In this document: positions 36,552 through 47,216 of the stretch, one piece after another
How the letters are laid out: each line of letters opens with the position of its first letter
How positions within the stretch are numbered: position 1 is the first letter of the stretch
Source: Coenobita brevimanus
Taxonomy: Eukaryota; Arthropoda; Malacostraca; Decapoda; Coenobitidae
Direction of reading: 5' to 3'
Assembly: GCA_032717465.1 (NCBI GenBank)
Contig: CM064732.1
Location: forward strand, 26,179,891-26,243,890
DNA length: 64,000 nucleotides
Translations under genes and position numbers: made by a program
The notes under the pieces: model-generated
Database searches by the model: none
Told to the model about the DNA's origin: nothing
The model's input: only the letters and a program-made list of their open reading frames with translations

Positions 36552-37236
36552 TCTTGCCCCAACAGGGATTTGAACCTGGGTCCATTAAAACTGCAAGGCC
36601 ACCTCTCTACTGATCCAGCCACTCCTCCTTCATTCATAATCCCATCCATTCATATGCAGATGACTCAACACTTCACAGGTCATTCATACTTAAACACCCT
36701 CTCACAAAGTATAATATCTCTAACTCACAACTGAGTACAGCAATCTCCATTAATCAAGACTTATCTAACATCACTGGATGAGAACAAAATAACATTGTCT
36801 CGTCTCATTTAATGCTCGGAAAGCCAAATATATACAGTTTACTAGTAGACAGATATTGCCTGATTCCTATATTACCTTCAGTGCTACTAACATTCCTTTC
36901 TCAAAAAGTATTGAAATTCTCGGTGTTTCACTTAATGCCCACAGGTGGAGTTCTCATGTTAGATCATTTGCTAAAACCACTTCAAAGAAATTTAAATTAT
37001 TGTACAGAGTCCGTAACTTCTTCACTGACGAGCATTTAGCTATAACTTACCGGTCATGTTATGCATTTAGCTGGAATATTGCTCACCATTAAGGAGTGGA
37101 TGTGGAGAGGATGCACTAAAACAATTAGACAAAATTCAGACCAAAGCTGTTAGAATTACTAATAACCCTACTGTTACAAATATGCTACCTCCCTTTCAAG
37201 TAAAAAGGAACGGTGCCTCCCTTGCATTATTTTACA
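35760..37236 (+). pseudogene. Jockey-like LINE reverse transcriptase, copy A
   Basis: Mixed frames give 'YGFRHERSTVDLLSLLTHSIHPSLDQRGKPLSVAPDISKALDSVWHHSLPIKL' (35930-36085). 'SINAGMSLGTVVAPTLFLIHVNDLL' (the GVPQGSVLSPTLF block) lies at 36180-36255. After a SINE insertion it resumes with 'NPIHSYADDST' (36645-36670, catalytic YADD intact) and ends with 'KSIEILGVSLNAHRWSSHV' and 'YRVRNFF' (36905-37020). This is the palm of a Jockey-clade RT. Numerous stops make it a relic. It probably belongs with the fragments at 28.3 and 30.8 kb. Confidence 0.75.
36257..36640 (-). mobile_element. tRNA-derived SINE, family D, inserted in Jockey copy A
   Basis: On the minus strand the head (36628-36550) reads as a tRNA-like sequence with A-box-like TGGCTGGATCAGTAGAG and a perfect B box GGTTCAAATCC. 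A (TA)n array (36490-36547) follows, then about 230 bp of unrecognised sequence. The insertion separates the 'NDLL' and 'NPIHSYADD' codons of the LINE, which are adjacent in copy B at about 37340. No target-site duplication could be called. Confidence 0.6.
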
Positions 37237-38215
37237 GCTAAGAGAAAAAGTAGATGATGTATATTCCAATTTCCACTTAGGTAATACCGGCGTGCCAGAA
37301 GGATCAGTTCTGGATCCAGCCTTATTCCTAATTCATATTAATGATTTCTTATCTGTCACTCATAATCCCATCCATTTATTTGCACATGGTCAACACTTCA
37401 CAGTTAATTCACACTTAAACACCCATTCACAAAATTTTATATCTCCAACTCACAACTCACTGAATGGGGACAAAATAACCTTGTCTTATTTAGTGCTACT
37501 AAAACCAAATATAGACAATTTACTTATAGACTGATATTGCCAGATTCTTATATTATCATCGATGCTACTATTATTCTTGTCTCTAAAAGTATTGAAATTC
37601 TCGGTGTTTCACGTAACAATGCCCTCAGCTGGATCTCTCACGTCAGATCACTTGCTAAAACCGCCTCAACGAAACTTTGACTATTGTACAGAGTTCGTAG
37701 ATTCCCCACTGACGAGCAGTTAGCTGTAGTTTATAAGAGTCATGTGCACTCTCAGCTGGAATATTGCTCACCGTTTGGAATGGATGTGGAGAGGTTGCAC
37801 TAAGACAACTAGACAAAATTCAGAACAAAGCTGTTAGAATAATTAATAACCCTGTTATTACAAATAGACTACCTACCCTACATATAAGAAAGGAATTTGC
37901 CTCCCTTGCATTATTTTACAGATACTTCTATGGCAAATGCCTAAATGGAGTAGCATTCATTGTGTCACCACTCCATACCTTCCCCTGTGCTAAACGGGAA
38001 TCTGGTAGCACGCACGACTGAAATGTCACACTGCCATACTGCAGTCATGTTGCAGAACTTCCGCCAGTCAGAGATATATTATTCCCCGATCTGCATCTCT
38101 TTGGAACTTGCTTCCCCAGAGTTGTTTCCCCCCAAACTGAAACCTAAAGCTGTTGAAGTCCAACTATTACAGATTTTTTATGAACAGAGGAAGCCAGTAA
38201 TCTGGTGAATGGATT
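37237..38215 (+). pseudogene. Jockey-like LINE, copy B (tandem duplicate of 3' half)
   Basis: Restarts abruptly at the 'KVDDVYSNFHLGNTGVPEGSVLDPALFLIHINDFLS' block equivalent to copy A 36150. It continues through 'SQLEYCSP' and 'VALRQLDKIQNKAVRIINNPVITNRLPTLHIR' (37790-37890) to the C-terminal 'ISLELASPELFPPKLKPKAVEVQLLQIFYEQ' (38090-38185). The YADD box is destroyed. The A/B junction falls at 'TTTTACAGCTAAGAG' (37227-37241). Confidence 0.75.
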
Positions 38216-38263
38216 ATTTTTTTTTATACATTTTGTCTTTCTATTTCCTGTTATTAAAAAAAA

Positions 38264-38542
38264 AGATATTTTTATGGCAAATGCTCAGACAAAGTTGCAT
38301 CCATTGTGCCACCTCTCCATGCTTCCCTCTGCACTACAAAGGCATCTTGTATCACTCATGACTGGACTGTCACACAGCCCTATTGTGGAACTTCTGCCTA
38401 TCAGAACTCTTTTATTCCCTGAACTGCTTCTCTTTGGAACTCGCTTCCCCAGAGTTGCTTCACCCCAAACTTCAACCTACAATTGTTCAGGTCCAACTGT
38501 TACAGAATATTTATGAATGGAGGATACCTGTAATTAGGTGCT
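38264..38542 (+). pseudogene. Jockey-like LINE, copy C (3' terminal fragment)
   Basis: Repeats only the last 280 bp of copy B ('FYGKCSDKVASIVPPLHASLC' to 'TVTEYL'-type end), with clear nucleotide similarity to 37915-38210. It forms the third member of a tandem series. Confidence 0.7.
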
Positions 38543-38611
38543 TAGATTTTTTTTTTTAAATTCATTTGCTTTTTCTTCCTCTGATCTGTTATTTAATACC
38601 GTCTATATCTA

Positions 38612-39131
<520 letters not shown>

Positions 39132-39228
39132 ATATACGGTATATCTATTCCGTCAACAAGACCTGTATCTTTGCCGGAAGCCAACAGTCATTGGGAGGAC
39201 ATCTGATTTGAATGACACTCTCTATATA

Positions 39229-39960
39229 AGAGCCAGGTTGTTTGTTTGTCCATGAATCATGCCCAAACCAAGGGTCAGAAACCGCAAGACCCATTTGTAT
39301 TCTGAATCAGGGTTGCCCAGGGATGATTTTAAGGGGGTCAAAATTCAGATCTGTCATTTGAAGTCACCTTTTTGGCTCGGGCAACACTGGGTACCCTTGC
39401 AGCCCAATGTTTAGCATGGAGACTCACATGACCTCTAGCTCAGACATAAGTTATGTGAGGTTGACCTTCAGGTCATTTGAGGTCGCTGGTCATAGGTCAT
39501 TTGAGGTCACCGGTAATACACACTCGAACAACTGGACCCAGCAGCCCAGTTCTTGGCATGGAGACTCACATGACGTCCAGTTCGGAGATAGGCTATGTGA
39601 GGTTAACCTCCAAGGTCATTTGAGGTCACCGGTAATACACACTTCAACAACTGGACCCATTGGCCCAGTTTTGGGCATGGAGACTCACATGACCTCCAGT
39701 TTGGACATGAGTTATGTGAAGTTGACCTCCAAGGCCATCAGAGGTCAGCAGTTGGAGGTCATATGAGGTCATCTGTAACAGTAAACAAGTGCACACAAAT
39801 ACTCCGCATTAATTTGCGAAAGCTCAGATAGAAAGTTCCTGGACCTCTTATAATCCCTCTTCAAAAGCATAAAAGGTACATGGTCTTTCTGGAGCAGAAA
39901 GACTGTCTAAAACAAATACAGTTAGTGTTCGCCTTTTTGGTTTCGCAGCGCTGAGTACCC
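39229..39960 (+). repeat. Repeat family R, copy 3
   Basis: Same block order as 25256-26345, with the 'GGCATGGAGACTCACATGACCTCCAG' segment tandemly present three times (about 39414, 39557 and 39677, period 120-143 bp). It ends in 'CCTCTTCAAAAGCATAA' and 'TTTCTGGAGCAGAAAG'. Repeat X follows, as it follows R at the first locus but in the opposite orientation. Confidence 0.8.
39463..39771 (+). promoter_or_regulatory. AGGTCA DR4 cluster in R copy 3
   Basis: AGGTCA-TTTG-AGGTCG (39470-39485), AGGTCA-TTTG-AGGTCA (39494-39509), AGGTCA-TTTG-AGGTCA (39613-39628) and AGGTCA-TATG-AGGTCA (39756-39771). A TGACCT precedes the first. The spacing is constant across all sub-repeats and both loci. Confidence 0.45.
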
Positions 39961-40024
39961 CTGCTGGTTCCCTTTTGTGCACGGATAAGTTTCTAAGCTT
40001 TCCCGGCTCTGACACGCAGGCTTT

Positions 40025-41040
40025 TCTCCTCTCCCCCTCCCCGGCTGCCGCGCGCTGCGAAAATGTGTATTCTCGGCTTATTTTCACCACCCAAACATAT
40101 TTACTTTGCCACAAAACCCATATATTCATGTACACCAATGATTGTTCTACACGATAGGCAAAAAAAAGAAAAACACCAAAAAAAACATATGTACGTTACG
40201 ACGCTCGGAATAAACATTCAGGATCATAGATTTCCCTTCCCAACATCACAAGTTGAATGTTTACTAATCAATCTCTACATGTTATATCATCAATTGAAAG
40301 ATAAGCGAGAAAGTAAAACCCATTTTCAACAGAAAACAACTTTGTTATTCAGGGAGGGTTTGCGAAGAACTTTCAGCAGCACCCTTGTGTTTTTATTTCA
40401 TCATCCTATGCACAATTTCATCCTTTTTCTTCTCAGTAAAGAACGGTGATCCTAGGCCTCATGGTTTTCATGAAAAATGCAAAAAAATATGGCGTATTTT
40501 GCCCCACACTGACCCGCCATCAGCCGCGCTCACTTATGCTAGTTTCCCTTTCACTATGTCCTTCCTCACTGGCTATTGCACACTATAATCAACTGATTCA
40601 CTGTCATTATTATTCAGTGGTTGAGTACTCACATTGGGTGCAAGGTAGAGGAAGTGTAGTTGTTGGGAACCGCTGATAAACAGGGTAGGCCTACCACAAT
40701 CTTCGTTGGGCCAACAGCAAGATAACGGCCACAAATGATTCATAAAAACCTAATTCCCTGTTGCAAACACCAAATCTAATCACAATAGTGCCCAAAAAGT
40801 AAACACAAGCACTATTGGCATAGTGGCATATTATGTGCGTCCCGGGACGGGGTAGTTTAAGACTTAAACGCCCAGCCGCCCGCTACCTTCTCCCTTGACA
40901 GCTGATGTGGAACTAATCAACCTGGCTGGGCTGCCGTGCGTCTCGGGCCCCGAGATTGCCAAGTCGTTACTTTTGACGAGACGCACAGGAACTATTACGT
41001 GTCCAAAAATGATGCTGATTGGCCGAAAACTTTTTCTTTG
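40025..41040 (-). repeat. Dispersed repeat X, copy 2 (inverted relative to copy 1)
   Basis: The reverse complement aligns with 27195-28270 over about 1 kb with substitutions and indels. It is GC-richer than its surroundings at 40.85-41.0 kb and near 40.0 kb. No reading frame is shared with copy 1. Confidence 0.75.
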
Positions 41041-41624
41041 ACATAAGTTTTTATGCTTTTATTTCAACAAATGCGTCTTTGTGTATAGTCGCAGAAACTT
41101 CCAAATGACGACAAGCGCGTCAACGCAGGCGAAAGGATTATAGTGCACTGTACTTGGTGCAGAGTTATCAGCACTCCGAGGATTCTGTAACTCATTCTCA
41201 GGTGTATAAAATCGTCCTGCATTAGTATGAATATAATACAACTTCTGGCTCAATCATGAGAAGGCTACAAATTCAAAATGATGCCATACTAGTTTACACG
41301 GATTAGGACACAAGCCGGTATTGCAGAGCTGTTCATGATGTGTGTCAACAAGCATTATTAGAGAGTAATGTTTTCCTTTTTAGCTGTTTTGCTGGTTTTC
41401 TGATTTATTGTAAAACCAAGTTGGCCTGGGGAATACCAAAGTACTCTGCAACGTCACATCGAAGAATAATGCAGTGCAGATTACGGGTGCACTCTAAAAT
41501 GATATATTATTGCATACTCTTTGTAAATTTGCGAAAGATTTCGAAACATTACAACTCTAATCTTGTTTGGAATAACATAATTTGAACTCCTCATGTTTGT
41601 TGTATTAGAGAAATTGTGTGTGTG
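41041..41624. other. Unassigned stretch
   Basis: No domain or repeat recognised. Confidence 0.45.
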
Positions 41625-41895
41625 TTCTTACCTAATTGTTCTTACCTAATTGTATCTTTACAGGAATGAGTCAAGCTCGTACTGTCCCGTGTCTTAAACC
41701 ATATTTATCGTACATATCCTTAAATTTGTGAATTGTTTTGGCACACACTATTTCATTCGGTAGTGCATTCCATTGATCAATTGCTCTGTTTGGGAAACTG
41801 AATTTCCTTATGTCTTTATCACCTCTCTTCTTATGCAGTTTTTTGCAGTGTCCTCTTGCTGATGCTTCTCCATATGTTAAGTAATCATTTATACT

Positions 41896-42867
41896 CTATT
41901 TTCTCCTTCCCTGATATGATATGTCACCTCTTTTCCTTTGCTCCTGTAGTGTTGGTAGATTCAGTTTATTTAGTCTTTCTTCGTAGCTTAGGTCCCTTAA
42001 CCTTGGTATCCATCTTGTAACGGCCCTTTGAACTTTTTCAATCTTGTCTATGTGCTTTTTGAGATGAGGACTCCAGACTACTAATGCATATTCCAGGGTT
42101 GGTCTAATGAATGATGTTATTATCCTTCTTAGCATGTCTTCATTTATGTATGTGAATGCTATTCTCATATTTGCAAGCAGTGTATACATGTTCCGTACCT
42201 TCTTGCTGATGTGGTCAGCCGGAGATAGTCTGTTATAGATGATCACACCTAGGTCTTTCTCTCTTTCTGCTGTGTACAGAGTTTTATTTCCTAACTTATA
42301 ATCCCAATCAGGTCTTTTTCCACTTTTACCAAACTTGATTACATGACACTTGTCCACATTGAATTCCATTTGCCATGTACTACTCCATTCATGAAGTTTA
42401 TTTAATTCTTCATGTAGCTCTTTACAAGAGTCTGTGTTAGTAATTCTCCTTTGTATTTTTGCATCATCTGCAAACATATTCAGATTGCTCTCATTTCCAG
42501 TGTTACTGTTTATATCATTTATATACACTAAAATCATGATTGGTGCCAGCACTGAACCCTGTGGTACTCCACAAGTCACTTCTTTCCATGATGAGTAGCT
42601 TCCTCTTAGTACTGTTCTCATTTCTCTTTTTTTGAGAAAGTCTTGCATCCAACAAAACAGTTTGCCTCGAATTCCTCCTTGATGGTACAGTTTCCATAAA
42701 AGTCTTTGGTGTGATACTGTGTCAAAAGCTTTCTTGAAATCTAAATAGATACTGTCCACCCATCCTTCCCTTTCCTGTATTGTGTTTGTTACTCTGTCAT
42801 AGTAGCTCAACAGACTAGTAACACATGATTTTCCTTTTCTGAAACCAAACTGTCTTTCTGTTATCAT
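41896..42867 (-). pseudogene. CR1-like reverse transcriptase, main open frame
   Basis: 323 codons. In order they carry 'QFGFRKGKSCVTSLL', 'VDSIYLDFKKAFDTVSHQRLLWKL' (first catalytic Asp), 'CGVPQGSVLAPIMILVYIND' and 'LNMFADDAKIQRR' (catalytic FADD intact). They are followed by 'STWQMEFNVDKCHVIKFG', 'KDLGVIIYNRLSPADHISKKV', 'FIRPTLEYALVVWSPHLKKHIDKIEKVQRAVTR' and 'LSYEERLNKLNLPTLQEQRKRGD'. The frame ends at 41896 by a frameshift. The true C-terminus continues in another frame to about 41690 ('IRKFSFPNRAIDQWNALP'). The RT copies element RNA at the nicked target, and its active-site residues are preserved. Confidence 0.9.
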
Positions 42868-43225
42868 ACTGTGTTCTTCTAGATGATTTACCCAAGCTTT
42901 TCTTATAAGCTTTTCTAATACCTTGCTTACAACACTGGTCAGTGATACTGGTCGGTAGTTGAGTGGATTTTGTCTATTTACTTTCTTGAATAGGAGGACA
43001 ATATTTGCTTTTTTTCCAAATATCAGGTAGTTTACCTTGACTCAAGGATTTCTTGAAAATTAAAAATAATGGTTTACTTAACTCCTTTGCACATTCTCGT
43101 AGTACCCAACATGAAATTTCATCAGGACCACTTGCTTTTCCTCTGTCTAATCTACTTAACTCCTCCTGTATTACTTTTTCTGCTATTTGTATATCTGGTA
43201 GTATGTGTGGACATGCATGTTCCAC
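42868..43225 (-). pseudogene. CR1-like RT N-terminal segment
   Basis: The frame 43225-42974 encodes 'LSRLDRGKASGPDEISCWVLRECAKELSKPLFLIFKKSL' and then shifts. Residues equivalent to 'YRPVSLTSVVSKVLEKLI' continue in another frame to the main RT frame at 42867. One or two frameshifts separate it from its neighbours. Confidence 0.85.
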
Positions 43226-43526
43226 ATAGTTCCTCTCAAAATTTTTTTTCTTCTGTAAAAAGTAATTGGAAATTCTTATTTAGTGCTTCACAAATATCTT
43301 TCTCTTGTGTATAAGTGATTCCCTCGTCCGTAATTGATTGTATTATATCTTTTACTTTGGTTTTGCTTCTGATATAGCTGTAAACCTGCTTTGGTTGATC
43401 ACTACTTTTATTTATTATATCCTCCTCAAACTGTTTTTGGGCTTCCCTCCTTATTCTTGTATAATCGTTTCTTGCCTGTTTGTAATTATTATACGCCCTT
43501 TCACTATTATGTCTTCTGTATCTATT

Positions 43527-44540
43527 CTACAACAAATCTCTTCTTTCTTTTGATTTTTTACATTCTGTATTGAACCATTTCTGTATTTTCTTATCTGCTT
43601 CTTTGTGTTGTGGGATGTACTTCTGGACTCCTATTTCATAAAATTCACAGAATATTTTATATACAGCATTTAAATCTTGTCCTCTAAGCTCATTTTCCCA
43701 ATCAACTTCTAAGAAATACTTCTCTAGGTCTTGATAATTTCCCTTTTTATAGTTTAGGCTCTTTTTGTAACTGTCATTGCTGTTTACTATGTCATATGCT
43801 ATCCTGAAGTTATAATTTAGTACTGCATGATCGCTTTTGCCGAGTGGAGGATGATATATTAAACTGTCAATATCATTTTCTTGCCTAGTAAATATTAGAT
43901 CTAGCACTGAAGGTACATCAAGTCCTCTTTTTCTGGTGGTTTCCCTCACATGTTGCGTTAGGAAGAACTCTTGTACGAGATCAAGGAGCTTTTGGTCCCA
44001 ACAGCTTTCTTGGCTAATTATATCTAGAGTATTCCAATTTATATTTGTATTGAAATCCCCAGTTAGTATAATTCTTTCTAATTTCTCTTCCATTTTATGT
44101 AGTAATGATCTTAAACTCTGAATTGTACTCTCTGCCAGGTCCTCATATTCATCTCTTTCCCATGTGTTTGATCTGGGTGGCATGTACAAATTGGCTACAA
44201 TTACTTTACCTTCAGATGTGTTGATCTCTACTGCAATCAGTTCTACTTGTGATGGTATATCTAGTTTTATTTCATTGACTTTTAGATTTTTCTTAGTTAA
44301 TATTATAATTCCTCCTCCTTTTTTTAAATTTCTGTCTCTTCTCCATATATTGTATTCCTCTAAGTTTAGTATGTCATTGGATATCCTTGGTGTTAATTTT
44401 GTTTCAGTTAGGCATATTATTTGTGGTTCATTATCACTGACATAATCATTCATCTCTAGTAATTTAGATACCATTCCATCCACATTTGAGTACATCAGCT
44501 TTATCATCTTGTTTATATACTTGTCATGACATGGTTTTAC
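43527..44540 (-). pseudogene. CR1-like endonuclease
   Basis: Part of a 397-codon frame that opens at 44720. Homology begins at 'KLMYSNVDGMVSKLLEM' (about 44505). 'PQIICLTETKLTP' carries the metal-binding Glu. Then come 'VELIAVEI', 'ANLYMPPRS', 'RIILTGDFNTNINW' (GDFN), 'VLDLIFTRQ' and 'PPLGKSDHAVLNYNF' (SDH). These are all essential blocks of an APE-type LINE endonuclease. A stop after 'KERRDLL' at 43527 separates it from the linker, which continues in frame as 'NRYRRHNSERAYNNYKQARND'. Confidence 0.88.
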
Positions 44541-44554
44541 TATCTTCCTCCTTT

Positions 44555-44917
44555 TTATTCCATCCTGTTTGTGTACCACTTTCGTACCTGCAATCCTATT
44601 ACTTTGTAAAAAAATTTCTTCTTCTCCTCTTCTGATCTTCCCTCGTTTTTTGTTTTTGCTTCCTCCCTTTTCTCTTTCAGTAATTCCAGTTCCTCTTGTG
44701 TTAGGCACCTTTTTATCCATACATTTTTGAACTCCTCTTTTTCCATAAGATTCTTTGCATTTTTTAGTATCTCTTCCACAGTGTTTACACTCTGGAAAGT
44801 CACCTTTAGAGGTCTTGTCTTGCTTTTCTCATATTTCCCTAACGTTTTGTGTTCCTCTATGTCTTTACAACAGATTTCCTCTGATACTTCCTTCAGTAAG
44901 CTCATTACATTTGCCAT
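44555..44917 (-). pseudogene. ORF1-like C-terminal fragment of the CR1-like LINE
   Basis: A 120-codon frame rich in Lys and Glu, with 'TRPLKVTFQSVNTVEEILKNAKNL' and 'VWIKRCLTQEELELLKEKREEAKTKNEG'. This is the 'LK.VYI..DLT.EER' layout found at the C-terminal end of CR1 ORF1 proteins, which bind RNA. It overlaps the 5' end of the endonuclease frame (to 44720) in another frame. A further minus-strand frame at 45327-45025 may be its N-terminal part, but I see no zinc finger. Confidence 0.6.
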
Positions 44918-44985
44918 CTCCTTTTTGTCTCTTGTGATCTTGTTTTTTAGTTCTTCCTCTTCTATACCAGTGATTACTATAGATT

Positions 44986-44992
<7 letters not shown>

Positions 44993-45023
<31 letters not shown>
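44993..45023. repeat. (GA)n microsatellite
   Basis: GTGTGTGTGA followed by about 13 GA units. Confidence 0.97.
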
Positions 45024-45790
45024 GTTACAGCGACATAAGCTTTGTAAACATACCACCGTTTGGCACTGATGGAAAAAGAAGGGCAGTCGCAGAGGAAAAC
45101 GATTTCTTACTCCGTATTGTCCCCCCTAGGGAGGTGGGGATGAAGAATAGTATCCCAGTATCCCTCCTGATCTTAAGAGACGATAATAAGGGGCCTTTTT
45201 GTCTTCCATCTTTCCTTACAGTCGTCTTCTCTTGTTCTACTCTTCTTCTTCTTGATATTTCCGTGTTTCTTTCGGCCATTATTTTCGCCTCTATTTCCAT
45301 CAACGTAGACATTTCGTTGCATGACATGAATAGTTTAAGAACTTTTCAGTGATGCTGACCTTTTCTCCCTTACACTAGTTTCAGGCCAAGACCACTTCAG
45401 CGCCAACCTTAGTGACATATAGCCATATTATGGCTTGGTGCTAGTTTTTCATTATTCCTTTCCTCCTTCCTTCCTACTCTGCGTTCTCTGGACGCCTCTC
45501 ACATGTTTTCACCCTCTCCACTGCAAGGTGTCTCCTCTAAGTTAAACAAAATTATCCGGAAGTAGGTGGGGGCGCTCACCATCCACTCACACGATGTAGT
45601 GCTGCCATCGGGTGTCTGCTCTTTCCTCTCCTCCATCCTTCATCCCTTCCATCCTCTCCTGTCTTTCTTTCATTCTTTCCTCGTCCTTCTGCCTGCAGGT
45701 GACTTTACACTCCCTCTTCTGTCTTTCTTTCATTCAGTCTTTCCTCTTCCTTCTGCCTGTGGGTGACTCTACAATGAGTGGCAAGCCAAA
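45024..45790. other. Mostly unassigned, with a local duplication
   Basis: 'CCTTCTGCCTG..GGTGACT' and 'TCTGTCTTTCTTTCATTC' are each present twice between 45655 and 45775 (period about 70 bp). The (CT)-rich character explains the Ser/Leu/Pro frames. Confidence 0.5.
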
Positions 45791-46080
45791 TGGTTTCCAG
45801 TACACCAGGAAACCATTTACTATGCTGGGTGGTAACCATATAACCAAATTTTGGCACCTGGTGGTTTAGTGGGTAATTACGGCGCTCCAGTCGGATTGAG
45901 CCGGTGAAGGTTTATATCCAAGGAGTGGTTAGGGCTTATTGCTCACGTAGTGCCACTCAGGGATGAGTGAGGCTGGTCACTCTCATCTTAAATGTCAGGA
46001 CCAACTTGCCTAGTCCCGGGCTCCTACGCTTCTCATGGGGCAACGTAGGATTGAATAATAATGATGATGATTATGATCAT
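45791..46080 (+). mobile_element. SINE family B, copy 1 (most complete)
   Basis: It begins with a hairpin TGGTTTCC-n9-GGAAACCA (45791-45815). A tRNA-like segment follows, with A-box-like TGGTTTAGTGG (45862-45872) and degenerate B box GGTTTATATCC (45909-45919). A conserved body ('GCCACTCAGGGATGAGTGAG', 'CCCGGGCTCCTACGC') ends in an AAT/GAT-rich tail. Two further copies lie at 49090 and 51974. Confidence 0.7.
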
Positions 46081-46476
46081 GAGTAAATATAGAGTTTTAA
46101 TAGGCTGTATAATACTGAAGGTGTTAACGGAGATCGTTTCTAACCTCATCAGAACGACGAGCCTCTTCGAAAATGAATGATAAAGTAGAGATTAGGTGAA
46201 AGATATGTGAGTTGGGGGCTTAACCCGCGGCGTCCCGTTGACGTACTTCCACGTCCTCACATTATGTCATTGCCAATCCCGTTGACTTACTTCAATGTCC
46301 TGCAATTGGAAGGTTCATAATTTCCACAATTGTCAAAATTCGCGTGAGATTTTCGATTCGCCCACCTACCCAAGCCTCCCCTACCTGCCGCCAGGCGGGC
46401 AGCATCCCAGACCCCGCGTGACCTGCGCTCGCCCTTGTCTCGGTCACTCACCTGTTAGCAGTGACCCAGGTCAGAC

Positions 46477-46917
46477 ATGGCGCGTAAAGGTCTCTCAGAC
46501 GACGAAATACAATCCGCCCTGGGTGCCTTCACTGGAGATAGTGATTCTCCACTTGATGATGATGTGGTGGATCGAGATTATGTGCAGCCTGAGGAGGAAA
46601 TAACAAGCAGTGATGAGGAGGTCCCTTCGCCCCGGAAAAAGCGGTATGTCACGTATCGTAAGGCAAGGGAAGGCCAGCCTGCACCCAAAACACCTGCATG
46701 GACCTCTCTTCATCCCCTAGAGAGAGATTCTGATGAGGACGAGGATGAGGACGATGACGATGACGGCGGCTTAGGCTTCGTGGTTGGGGAAGGAAAAAAT
46801 CTCACCCCGAGGATCAGAAGGTGGGGCGAGAAGGCAAATAAAGTACGGCCTAGTGTTTTGTCTGGGGAAGGCGAAAGTGGTGTGGTGGGAGTGCGGGGTG
46901 AAAGGGAAGTGGTGTGA
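46477..46917 (+). pseudogene. N-terminal region of piggyBac-like transposase
   Basis: 146 codons starting 'MARKGLSDDEIQSAL', with long acidic stretches ('DSPLDDDVVDRDY', a run of Asp/Glu near residue 85-97). This is the usual low-complexity acidic N-terminus of piggyBac-family transposases, which cut and paste at TTAA. The DDD catalytic core and the C-terminal Cys-rich finger are not found. Downstream sequence (46914-47303) is Gly/Lys/Pro-rich in one frame. Either the coding region was deleted or only one exon remains. Confidence 0.65.
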
Positions 46918-47216
46918 GGAAGGCAGCACGAGCACGTGGTGCACATAGGCCTAGGGGAGAGGAGGTGGAGCCACTCCCCAGCACGTCTTTCGCCATACAA
47001 TATTCCCAAACTTCCTCCACACAGCCCCAGGATGTGGGGAAAGGAAGGAAAGGGAAGGGAAAGGGTAAAGGAAAAGGGAGAGGGAAGAGAAGTGTGAGTG
47101 ATGAAAGGCGCCGCTCTCCACCTCCCCCATCACCACCAATGTTGCGTTGTGCCTTCAGCCATGTTTCAGAGAGTACCATAACTTCCTACACTACTGAAAC
47201 TGTGTGGGATGGCGAT

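Larger units (their letters stand above)
41625..45022 (-). mobile_element. CR1-like LINE, almost complete, minus strand
   Basis: From right to left it has ORF1-like sequence (to 44555), endonuclease (44540-43527), linker (43526-43226) and RT (43225-41896). C-terminal sequence follows to about 41690, and the 3' terminus is made of two perfect 14-bp units TTCTTACCTAATTG (41625-41638, 41639-41652). Short tandem 3' units are typical of CR1-clade LINEs. There are only a few frameshifts and stops, so it is younger than the Jockey relics. A (GA)n run at 44996-45023 marks the right edge, but ORF1-like frames may extend to 45330. Confidence 0.85.

Noticed and set aside
36550..36628. Functional tRNA gene
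   Set aside because: A and B boxes are good, but the acceptor and anticodon stems do not pair well and it is joined to a SINE body with (TA)n.
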